This document shows positions 1 through 5,432 of a stretch of DNA of 13,995 nucleotides, piece after piece; positions within the stretch are counted from its first letter, which is position 1, and every line of letters begins with the position of its first letter. The translations under genes and the position numbers were made by a program. The DNA is from Bacteroides sp. CAG:1060 (GTDB lineage Bacteria > Bacteroidota > Bacteroidia > Bacteroidales > UBA932): NCBI GenBank assembly GCA_000432655.1, contig HF986306.1, positions 1 to 13,995 on the forward strand, in the 5' to 3' direction. The notes beneath the pieces are model-generated. The model was given only the letters and a program-made list of their open reading frames with translations. It did no database searches and had not been told where the DNA came from.

Positions 1-281
1 GGGGGGGGCGGAAAGCGGTGGGATCCAGCGGAAGTTCTTGAATAGAGAGTGGAAGCTGCGAGGCTAGTCAATTGTCTGAGTGATAGGCTTTTGGCGCGTG
101 GCGAGAGAAACGAAGCAGATCCTTTGCGACTTGGATTGAGATAAGCATACTTCAGCGGCCGCACGCGGTGCGACTGTACTGATTTTCTGGACACCGGAGC
201 TGTTCCGGTTGTCTGCTTATCCCGATGCGAGGAGTGGAGGTAGTGGGTGTTATCGAATAATTAAATACAAATCAAATAACT
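1..281. other. GC-rich upstream region, no convincing gene
   Basis: No start-to-stop gene is supported here. The window opens with a run of eight G. Frame 1 of the plus strand reads through 1-42, meets TAG at 43-45, then stays open until TAA at 142-144; the part after the TAG is rich in Arg and Leu and could be an eroded C-terminus, but I recognise no family. Two hairpins are visible: CGCAC/GTGCG with a 3-base loop at 160-172, and a 9-bp stem with one bulged T at 190-213 around the loop GCTGT. Neither has a T tract, so neither is a standard intrinsic terminator. A 73-codon frame (140-403, after the TGA at 137-139) enters the fnlA fragment out of frame and looks like chance. The last 35 bases before 282 become AT-rich, as a 5' leader would. 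Confidence 0.35.
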
Positions 282-602
282 ATGTCCATCTTCAAAGACA
301 AAACCCTCCTCATCAGCGGAGGTACGGGTTCTTTTGGAAATGCCGTTCTGAAGCGTTTCCTTCGCACAGATATAGGCGAGATTCGCATCTTTTCACGCGA
401 TGAGAAGAAGCAGGATGATATGCGACACGAGTATCAGGCAAAGTACCCTGATGTTGCCCATAAGATTAAATTCTACATCGGAGATGTAAGAAGTCTTGAG
501 TCCTGCCGCTCTGCAATTCCTGGCACGGATTTTATTTTCCATGCGGCCGCTCTTAAGCAAGTGCCATCGTGCGAGTTCTTTCCAATGGAATACGTCAGTT
601 AG
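282..602 (+). pseudogene. Truncated fnlA/capE-type UDP-GlcNAc 4,6-dehydratase, 5' fragment
   Basis: This 106-residue frame is the N-terminal third of an extended SDR of the FnlA/CapE type, whose intact copy at 4059-5105 has 348 residues. By eye the first 103 residues match that copy at 80 positions without gaps, including the nucleotide-binding GGTGSFG (residues 13-19) and the HAAALKQVPSCEFFPME block. Homology stops after codon 103 (base 590); three unrelated codons and TAG follow. The catalytic half, with the S/T-D-K and MxxxK motifs, is absent and no remnant was found downstream. It cannot be an active dehydratase, although an isolated Rossmann piece could still be made. The divergence of about 22 percent argues against a recent duplication of the downstream gene; a leftover from an earlier version of the locus is more likely. 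The palindrome at 598-611 sits at the break. Confidence 0.85.
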
Positions 603-611
603 CAAGCTAAC
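598..611. repeat. 14-bp palindrome at the fnlA fragment breakpoint
   Basis: The sequence is GTTAGC-AA-GCTAAC, two perfect 6-base arms around AA. It overlaps the premature stop of the truncated fnlA copy and begins 7 bases after homology to fnlA ends. Outer arms GTCAG (594-598) and CTGAC (615-619) could form an alternative longer structure. A closely similar palindrome, GTTAAC-AA-GTTAAC, lies at 5252-5265 on the far side of the fnl module. The role is unknown; a recombination junction, a protein-binding site or a transcript-end hairpin are all possible. Confidence 0.6.
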
Positions 612-680
612 TTCCTGACCTTCAATTCAATACGCGATTACCGTAACATCAATCGCTCAACCAGTTGCACATAGCCCCAA

Positions 681-710
681 AATTGGACAACATTGGACAC
701 TATTGCAACG
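681..710. repeat. Three 10-bp-phased ATTG repeats
   Basis: Three consecutive decamers, AATTGGACAA, CATTGGACAC and TATTGCAACG, fill 681-710. The first two share ATTGGACA exactly and the third keeps ATTG, so the ATTG core recurs at 682, 692 and 702. A period of 10 bases puts the copies on one face of the helix, which would suit repeated protein contacts upstream of the gene at 839. No function can be assigned from sequence, and the third copy is weak. Confidence 0.4.
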
Positions 711-838
711 CTGCTGCCAAACAATTTAAAGACCTATCCGCCCCGCGTGTTTCATTGCCCGGTTGTGCAAGAAACCAAGCCGTTACGCTCCAAAACCAAC
801 CGCAAGATACGAATATTTTTTCAGCTAATATTTCTTTT

Positions 839-1171
839 ATGTACGTAATATATAACCCCAATCCCGTTCCTATTACTTATACGCCTGATGAATTGGCGAT
901 TGTAATTAGTGACTATTTGGAGGAAGTAAAAACAGAATTCTCTTTTAAAAGCATCTGCAGTTTTATCTTAGACAAGGCAATAGCAGAAGGAAAGGTTAAA
1001 GATTCTCATAATACACAGTATAGCAGTAAAGAAATCTCGCCTCTTTCGTCTATAGAAGTGAGTCGATATTTGTGGAAGCTAATATGGGAAAAGAAAATAT
1101 TCATTGCATTTGGTGATAATCCATATGCTGCTCATTATAACAATGATACTCGCTTCATTATAAATCAATAG
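839..1171 (+). CDS. Hypothetical 110-residue protein, family not recognised
   Basis: I do not recognise this protein. The ATG at 839 is preferred over an in-frame TTG at 665, because the extra 58 residues would be Cys/Gln/Pro-rich and unlike the rest, while the ATG follows an AT-rich leader typical of Bacteroidota genes. The product begins MYVIYNPNPVP and is mostly mixed helical sequence. Two blocks (about residues 16-52 and 66-90) alternate hydrophobic and charged residues, and an aromatic-rich end follows (WKLIWEKKIFIAFGDNPYAA). There is no signal peptide, membrane segment or metal-binding motif. A small DNA-binding fold with a C-terminal wing is conceivable, but that is guesswork. It stands alone between the truncated fnlA copy and the fnl operon, so it may be cargo acquired with the rearrangement. 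Its stop overlaps by 7 bases the end of a possible convergent small gene. Confidence 0.6.
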   Translation: MYVIYNPNPVPITYTPDELAIVISDYLEEVKTEFSFKSICSFILDKAIAEGKVKDSHNTQYSSKEISPLSSIEVSRYLWKLIWEKKIFIAFGDNPYAAHYNNDTRFIINQ

Positions 1172-1281
1172 ATTTCCCAGCTAATGTGAACTTCTGCATA
1201 ACAGCCTGATACACAATATAAAACGAAAACACCGTTTCCTGTTTCATCAGACATCCGGGAAATTAAGCCTTTCCTGCTCAT
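1165..1281 (-). CDS. Possible 38-residue small protein, minus strand
   Basis: A short minus-strand frame runs from ATG at 1281-1279 to TGA at 1167-1165. It begins MSRKGLISRMSDETGNG and ends in SWEIY, a balanced composition that looks more coding-like than most random frames of this size. A match to the Bacteroidota -7 box (TACCTTTG on the minus strand, 1296-1289) lies only 7 bases before the ATG, so a transcript from it would be nearly leaderless. No TTTG -33 element is seen at the usual 19-21 base spacing; the nearest is 12 bases away. Its 3' end overlaps the convergent gene at 839-1171 by 7 bases. It could be a real small protein, the start of a deleted gene, or chance. Confidence 0.3.
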   Translation of the reverse strand: MSRKGLISRMSDETGNGVFVLYCVSGCYAEVHISWEIY

Positions 1282-1665
1282 TTCTATACAAAGGTAGTAC
1301 TTTTGGGGCAAATACGCAAGAGCGTTAAGATTTCTTATCCATTCAGAGTGAAGAAATGTTAATTTTAAGTAGGCTGGTTGAGGTGACTGAAAAAACGTTT
1401 GAGAGGAAAATGAGAGAAAATCGAGAAAAATCAGGGCTCGGCCTATTCTAAGAAAATCCGAGAGAAGTTGAAAAGCCCCTTGTTTAATTAGAAAACAAAA
1501 ATCTACAATAATAAACATCCTTTAACAAAAGTAATGGCAAAATGACAGGAGCTTGGCTTCTGGCTAATGACTTGAAACAAATATCTGATTGCACAGGTGG
1601 TCGTGAAATGATGCAGTTCGATACTGCCAGTCAGAACAATTTAAAGAAGAAATCATTTATTAGAA
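1172..1665. other. Intergenic region upstream of the fnl operon
   Basis: This gap of nearly 500 bases holds the possible minus-strand small gene and the -7-like palindrome, listed separately. It also holds a purine-rich degenerate tandem repeat at 1401-1432 (GAGAGGAAAAT, GAGAGAAAATC, GAGAAAAATC), an AT hairpin TTGTTT/AAACAA near 1479-1497, and a short frame at 1542-1679. Apart from 1298-1305 I see no TAnnTTTG on the plus strand up to 1665, so the operon promoter is not placed with confidence. No intrinsic terminator with a strong stem and T tract was seen after the gene at 839-1171. Confidence 0.5.
1289..1305. promoter_or_regulatory. Divergent pair of -7-like boxes in an imperfect palindrome
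   Basis: The 17-base sequence CAAAGGTAGTACTTTTG is an imperfect palindrome. It contains TACCTTTG on the minus strand (1296-1289) and TACTTTTG on the plus strand (1298-1305), both fitting the Bacteroidota -7 consensus TAnnTTTG. Neither has a TTTG -33 element at the expected distance. The minus box would serve the small frame at 1281-1165. The plus box is about 360 bases from fnlC, which implies a long leader if it drives that operon. Confidence 0.35.
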
Positions 1666-1679
1666 ATGGCAAAATTTAA
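1542..1679 (+). other. Short 45-codon frame overlapping the fnlC start
   Basis: An ATG at 1542 opens 45 codons (beginning MTGAWLLANDLKQISDC) that end at TAA 1677-1679, overlapping the first 14 bases of fnlC in another frame. The phrase ATGGCAAAAT occurs both at 1534, where it gives a three-codon frame, and at 1666 as the fnlC start. It could be a leader peptide coupled to fnlC by terminating across its start, a remnant of a lost gene, or chance. I recognise no family. Confidence 0.2.
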
Positions 1680-2826
1680 AGAGAATGGGAAGCTGAAGCT
1701 TCTGATAATTGTTGGTACGCGCCCGGAGATTATACGATTGGCAGCGGTGATTAACAAGTGTCGTCAGTACTTTGACTGTCTGCTGGCACATACTGGTCAG
1801 AACTATGACTATAACCTCAATGGTGTATTCTTCAAGGACCTGAAGTTAGCAGATCCTGATATCTATATGGAAGCTGTGGGTGATGACCTCGGTTCTACGA
1901 TGGGTAACATCATTGACAAGTCATATAAGGTGATGGTTGAGACCAAGCCTGATGCAGTTCTTGTGCTGGGTGATACCAACAGCTGTTTGTCTGTCATTGG
2001 TGCTAAGCGCCTTCATATCCCCATCTTCCATATGGAGGCTGGCAACCGTTGTAAGGACGAATGCCTGCCGGAGGAGACCAACCGCCGTATTGTGGATATC
2101 ATCAGCGATGTAAATATGGCTTACTCTGAGCATGCACGTCGCTATCTGGCTGACTGTGGTCTGCCAAAGGAACGTACATACGTTACTGGTAGCCCAATGG
2201 CTGAGGTGCTGCATCAGAACCTGGCTGAGATAGAGGCAAGCGATATTCATAAGCGTCTGGGCTTGGAGAAGGGTAAGTATATCCTTCTGAGTGCGCATAG
2301 AGAAGAGAACATTGATACTGAGAAGAACTTTATGAGTCTCTTCACCGCTATCAATAAGATGGCAGAGAAATACGATATGCCAATCCTTTATAGCTGTCAT
2401 CCACGTAGCCGTAAGCGTTTGGAGCAGTCAGGCTTTAAACTCGATAGTCGTGTTATTCAGCACGAGCCTCTTGGTTTCCTCGACTACAACTGCCTCCAGA
2501 TGAATGCCTTTGCAGTGGTTTCTGATTCCGGTACTCTGCCTGAAGAGAGCAGTTTCTTCACATCTGTAGGGCATCCATTCCCAGCCATCTGCATCCGTAC
2601 CTCTACAGAGCGTCCAGAAGCTATCGATAAGGCTTGCTTCATCATCGCAGGTATTGACGAAAAATCATTGCTCCAAGCTGTAGATACGGCAGTGACATTG
2701 AACCAGAATGGTGACTACGGCATTCCTGTTCCTGACTATATCGAGGAGAATGTCTCTACCAAGGTGGTAAAGATTATCCAAAGTTACGTGGGTATTGTAA
2801 ACAAAATGGTCTGGAGGAAGTTCTGA
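1666..2826 (+). CDS. fnlC: UDP-N-acetyl-L-fucosamine synthase (FnlC/CapG/WbjD-type C2 epimerase)
   Basis: This 386-residue cytoplasmic enzyme belongs to the non-hydrolysing UDP-GlcNAc 2-epimerase family. Visible motifs in order are GTRPEIIRLA (17-26), HTGQNYD (42-48), LGDTNS with D103, HMEAGNR with E124, PEETNRR with E136/E137, SAHREEN with H211, HPRSRKR (245-251) and SDSGTLPEESSFF (286-298). These carry the acidic and His residues known to matter in WecB-type epimerases. Position beside fnlB and fnlA identifies it as the branch that inverts C2 of UDP-6-deoxy-L-talosamine (N-acetyl) to give UDP-L-FucNAc, rather than making UDP-ManNAc; this part is inference from context. The ATG at 1666 gives a start close to the first beta strand. 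Its TGA shares one base with the fnlB ATG (TGATG), indicating translational coupling. Length is normal and no key residue is missing. Confidence 0.92.
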   Translation: MAKFKENGKLKLLIIVGTRPEIIRLAAVINKCRQYFDCLLAHTGQNYDYNLNGVFFKDLKLADPDIYMEAVGDDLGSTMGNIIDKSYKVMVETKPDAVLVLGDTNSCLSVIGAKRLHIPIFHMEAGNRCKDECLPEETNRRIVDIISDVNMAYSEHARRYLADCGLPKERTYVTGSPMAEVLHQNLAEIEASDIHKRLGLEKGKYILLSAHREENIDTEKNFMSLFTAINKMAEKYDMPILYSCHPRSRKRLEQSGFKLDSRVIQHEPLGFLDYNCLQMNAFAVVSDSGTLPEESSFFTSVGHPFPAICIRTSTERPEAIDKACFIIAGIDEKSLLQAVDTAVTLNQNGDYGIPVPDYIEENVSTKVVKIIQSYVGIVNKMVWRKF

Positions 2827-4028
2827 TGCGAATACTTGTAACAGGTGCAAAAGGGTTCGTTGGTAAGAAACTGTGTGCACAGTTAAATAATATAAAGGAT
2901 GGCAAGGCACGTTGCTATGGTGATGTGACCGTGGAAGCCGTGTATGAATATGACTTGGACTCAACTCCAGAGCAGCTGGACGAACACTGCAAGAATGCAG
3001 ACTTCGTGTTCAATCTGGCTGGAGTTAACCGTCCTCAGAACCAGGAAGAGTTTATGCAAGGCAACTTTGGTTTTGCATCGACTTTGCTAGACACGTTGAA
3101 GAAACATGGTAATACTTGCCCTGTGATGCTTTCAAGCTCACAGCAAGCTTCTCTTACTGGTCGTTTTGGTAACAGCGAATATGGCCGCAGTAAGAAGGCT
3201 GGCGAAGACCTATTTTTGGAATACGGAAAAGAGACAGGTGCAAGAATGTTGATTTATCGTTTCCCGAACTTGTTTGGCAAGTGGTGCCGCCCCAACTATA
3301 ACAGTGCAGTGGCAACATTCTGCAATGCATTTGCCAATGACCTGCCATATACAGTGAATGACCCAAGCGTTGAACTGGAATTGTTGTATATTGATGACCT
3401 CGTTGATGAAATGATTGCCTGTCTAAAAGGTGAGGAGCATCATTGTGAGTTCGATGGTCTTGATGTTTTACCCCAGGCAGATGGTAAATATTGTTATGTG
3501 CCAACAACCCATAAAGCAACTTTGGGTGAGATTGTCGAGCTCTTAAAGAGTTTCGCTGAGCAACCCAAGACCCTGATGATACCAGAGATTCCTGAAAACA
3601 GCTTTGCAAAGAAGTTGTATAGCACATATCTGAGCTATCTCCCCAAAGAAAAGGTCGCTTTCCCATTAAAGATGAATGTGGATGATCGTGGCTCATTTAC
3701 AGAGTTGGTGCATACCCTCAATGCAGGTCAAGTGAGCATCAATATCTCAAAGCCAGGCATCACAAAGGGACAGCACTGGCATAATACCAAGTGGGAGTTC
3801 TTCATTGTAGTAGCCAGTCATGGCTTGATTCAAGAACGTAAACTGGGTACAGATGAAGTAATTGAGTTTGAAGTGAGTGGTGACAATATCCAATGCATTC
3901 ACATGCTGCCTGTTTATACCCACAACATCATCAACCTCAGTGACACAGAAAACCTCGTCACAGTAATGTATTGTAACGAGATATTCAATCCCAATAAGCC
4001 GGACACTTATTTCGAACCGGTAAAATAA
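2826..4028 (+). CDS. fnlB: Bifunctional SDR-cupin epimerase/reductase (FnlB/CapF/WbjC)
   Basis: This 400-residue protein has two domains. Residues 1 to about 250 form a Rossmann SDR: GAKGFVG (7-13), SSSQQAS (103-109) and the catalytic pair Y119/K123 in YGRSK. Residues from about 275 form a cupin with likely metal ligands H317 and H319 in GQHWHN, E324 in KWEFF and H366 in PVYTHN. In the CapF family the cupin epimerises C3 of the 4-keto sugar made by FnlA and the SDR domain reduces C4 with NADPH, giving UDP-N-acetyl-6-deoxy-L-talosamine, the substrate of FnlC. Both active sites look complete and the length is that of the family. It overlaps fnlC by one base and is followed after 30 bases by fnlA. 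Gene order fnlC-fnlB-fnlA is the reverse of the capE-capF-capG order I recall from Staphylococcus aureus. Confidence 0.93.
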   Translation: MRILVTGAKGFVGKKLCAQLNNIKDGKARCYGDVTVEAVYEYDLDSTPEQLDEHCKNADFVFNLAGVNRPQNQEEFMQGNFGFASTLLDTLKKHGNTCPVMLSSSQQASLTGRFGNSEYGRSKKAGEDLFLEYGKETGARMLIYRFPNLFGKWCRPNYNSAVATFCNAFANDLPYTVNDPSVELELLYIDDLVDEMIACLKGEEHHCEFDGLDVLPQADGKYCYVPTTHKATLGEIVELLKSFAEQPKTLMIPEIPENSFAKKLYSTYLSYLPKEKVAFPLKMNVDDRGSFTELVHTLNAGQVSINISKPGITKGQHWHNTKWEFFIVVASHGLIQERKLGTDEVIEFEVSGDNIQCIHMLPVYTHNIINLSDTENLVTVMYCNEIFNPNKPDTYFEPVK

Positions 4029-4058
4029 TAGTGATTTTAATTTAAACAAGATATAGCG

Positions 4059-5105
4059 ATGAGCTTATTTAAGGACAAGGTCCTCCTCATTACTGGAGGA
4101 ACAGGATCGTTTGGAAACGCAGTACTTAACCGTTTTTTGAAGACCGACATAGGCGAGATCCGCATCTTCTCCCGCGACGAGAAGAAACAGGACGATATGC
4201 GTCACGACTTCCAGGCTCGTATGCCGGAGGTTGCCAACAAGATTAAGTTCTACATTGGTGATGTGCGCAACAAGAGCACACTGAAGTACGCGATGAAGGG
4301 TGTGGACTATGTGTTCCACGCAGCTGCTTTGAAGCAGGTGCCCAGTTGTGAGTTCTTCCCAATGGAGGCTGTGAAGACCAATGTGATTGGTACGGACAAT
4401 ACACTGGATGCAGCTATTGATGCAGGTGTAAAGTGCGTGATTTGCCTTTCAACCGATAAGGCTGCTTATCCTATCAATGCGATGGGTATCACCAAGGCCA
4501 TTGAGGAGAAGATAGCAGTGGCTAAAAGCCGCTTGAGTGGTGATACCAAGATTTGCTGCACACGTTACGGTAACGTAATGTGCAGCCGTGGTAGTGTTAT
4601 TCCTCTTTGGATTGACCAGATCCGTAAGGGTAACCCTATCACACTGACTGAGCCAAAGATGACTCGTTTCATCATGAGCCTGGAAGAGGCTGTGGATTTG
4701 GTACTCTTTGCCTTTGAGCACGGTAAGAATGGTGACATCTTGGTTCAGAAAGCACCTGCATGCACCATACAGACTCAGGCAGAGGCTGTGTGTGAATTAT
4801 TTGGTGGTAAGAAAGAGGAGATCAAGGTGATTGGCATCCGTCACGGAGAAAAGATGTACGAGACCCTTCTCACTAAGGAGGAGGCTGCCAAGGCTATTGA
4901 TATGGGCAACTTCTATGCAGTGCCTGCAGACAACCGTGACTTGAACTACGACAAGTATTTCAAGGAAGGTGACACCAAACGTGCCACCATTGAGGAGTTC
5001 AACTCAGATAACACCCGCAGACTCAACCTTGAGGAAACAAAGGCCAAGATTGCCAGCCTTGAGTACATACAGAACGAGTTAAACGGAATTCCTAATTTGG
5101 TATAG
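4059..5105 (+). CDS. fnlA: UDP-GlcNAc 4,6-dehydratase/5-epimerase (FnlA/CapE/WbjB)
   Basis: This 348-residue extended SDR catalyses the first step from UDP-GlcNAc towards UDP-L-FucNAc: 4,6-dehydration with C5 epimerisation to a 4-keto-6-deoxy-L sugar. Visible are the nucleotide-binding GGTGSFG (13-19), GDVR (67-70), HAAALKQVP (87-95), STDKA with D133/K134, and MGITK with M142 and K146. The Met in place of the usual SDR Tyr in YxxxK is a known trait of the CapE type, so it is not a defect. The C-terminus is complete (RRLNLEETKAKI). It follows fnlB with a 30-base AT-rich gap and ends the fnl module. A divergent 5' fragment of the same family lies at 282-602. Sampled codons are more GC-rich here (line 4741-4800 counts 29 G+C in 60) than in the genes after 5433. 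Confidence 0.94.
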   Translation: MSLFKDKVLLITGGTGSFGNAVLNRFLKTDIGEIRIFSRDEKKQDDMRHDFQARMPEVANKIKFYIGDVRNKSTLKYAMKGVDYVFHAAALKQVPSCEFFPMEAVKTNVIGTDNTLDAAIDAGVKCVICLSTDKAAYPINAMGITKAIEEKIAVAKSRLSGDTKICCTRYGNVMCSRGSVIPLWIDQIRKGNPITLTEPKMTRFIMSLEEAVDLVLFAFEHGKNGDILVQKAPACTIQTQAEAVCELFGGKKEEIKVIGIRHGEKMYETLLTKEEAAKAIDMGNFYAVPADNRDLNYDKYFKEGDTKRATIEEFNSDNTRRLNLEETKAKIASLEYIQNELNGIPNLV

Positions 5106-5106
5106 C

Positions 5107-5129
5107 GGTTCCTGAGTTTGTCGAAGGAC
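5107..5129. repeat. REP-like motif after the fnlA stop
   Basis: The stretch contains CCTGAGTTTGTCGAAGG with flanking TC/AC, and TCCT/AGGA arms can pair. It resembles a motif I recall as scattered between genes in many bacterial genomes, read on the other strand as CCTTCGACAAGCTCAGG. It begins two bases after the fnlA stop codon. Only one copy is in this window, so repetition is inferred from recollection and not seen here. Confidence 0.4.
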
Positions 5130-5244
5130 GCTACAGGCACAGGCTTCCTACGGTCGCCAGAGCCTTCCGCAATTAAATAAGGTGTTAGCCCGTGGCTCCG
5201 TAAACTCCGCCACCGGCTGGATTATCTAAACGGCAAAGCCGCAT

Positions 5245-5265
5245 GTTAACAGTTAACAAGTTAAC
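5245..5265. repeat. Triple GTTAAC repeat containing a second 14-bp palindrome
   Basis: GTTAAC occurs at 5245, 5252 and 5260. The last two form GTTAAC-AA-GTTAAC (5252-5265), the same layout as the palindrome at 598-611. The two 14-mers match at 12 positions and the two differences compensate each other, so both copies keep fully complementary arms. Confidence 0.6.
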
Positions 5266-5286
5266 ATTGGCGACAATAGAGTCAAC

Positions 5287-5343
5287 AGGTCTTCCGCGCA
5301 ACCTGCGGCTCTTGATGGGGTGGAGAGGTCTTCCGCACAGCCT
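5287..5343. repeat. 18-base imperfect direct repeat
   Basis: The units AGGTCTTCCGCGCAACCT (5287-5304) and AGGTCTTCCGCACAGCCT (5326-5343) differ at two positions and start 39 bases apart. They are GC-rich in contrast with the operon that follows. A partial echo (CCTTCCGC) is at 5163-5170. This could be an intergenic repeat family or residue of mobile DNA. Confidence 0.5.
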
Positions 5344-5403
5344 CAATGCCCCAACCATAGGGTGGGATTCCCGCTGGTCTCTCATAAAAAGGTTCAATAA
5401 CAG

Positions 5404-5420
5404 CGGGTCAACCCGTTTTT
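5404..5420 (+). terminator. Weak terminator-like hairpin just before the acyl operon
   Basis: CGGG-TCAA-CCCG followed at once by five T (5416-5420) has the shape of an intrinsic terminator, with an A-U and a G-U pair possibly extending the stem to six. The stem is short. It lies 12 bases before the ATG at 5433, so it could end the fnl transcript, attenuate transcription into the next operon, or mask its start. AT-rich Bacteroidota leaders make chance T runs common. Confidence 0.4.
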
Positions 5421-5432
5421 AAGTGTTATAAT

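Larger units (their letters stand above)
5106..5432. other. Repeat-rich spacer between fnl module and acyl operon
   Basis: No gene is supported here. The spacer holds a REP-like motif right after the fnlA stop (5107-5129), a CGGC/GCCG hairpin with an AAA loop (5231-5241), three GTTAAC units (5245-5265), an 18-base imperfect direct repeat (5287-5304 and 5326-5343), a short GGGA/TCCC inverted repeat, and a terminator-like hairpin just before the next ATG. A further CCTTCCGC echo of the direct repeat is at 5163-5170. I found no TAnnTTTG on the plus strand, so how the downstream operon is transcribed (read-through or an atypical promoter) is unclear. The spacer also marks a fall in GC content. 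Confidence 0.6.

Noticed and set aside
190..213. Hairpin as intrinsic terminator
   Set aside because: The stem is reasonable but no T tract follows, and no clear gene ends before it.
665..838. Longer TTG start for the hypothetical gene
   Set aside because: The added 58 residues have different composition and cover the phased repeats; the ATG at 839 with an AT-rich leader is simpler.
1165..1518. Full 117-codon minus-strand frame as a gene
   Set aside because: Its first two thirds run across the purine repeat and the palindrome with Phe/Leu-rich low-complexity sequence; only the last 38 codons, behind a -7 box, look plausible.
1921..2400. 159-codon open frame on the minus strand
   Set aside because: It lies wholly inside fnlC, whose motifs are complete on the plus strand; the frame is an antisense shadow with no family resemblance.
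3154..3696. 180-codon open frame on the minus strand
   Set aside because: Fully antisense to fnlB; His/Ser-rich composition is what reverse reading of that gene gives.
4142..4210. Met in place of Tyr in the SDR YxxxK motif of fnlA as an inactivating change
   Set aside because: The motif (M142xxxK146, encoded at 4482-4496) with Met is a known feature of the CapE/FnlA type, so the enzyme is expected to be active.
5245..5343. CRISPR-like array
   Set aside because: The units are only 6 or 18 bases, irregularly spaced and in two or three copies; there are no uniform spacers and no cas genes.
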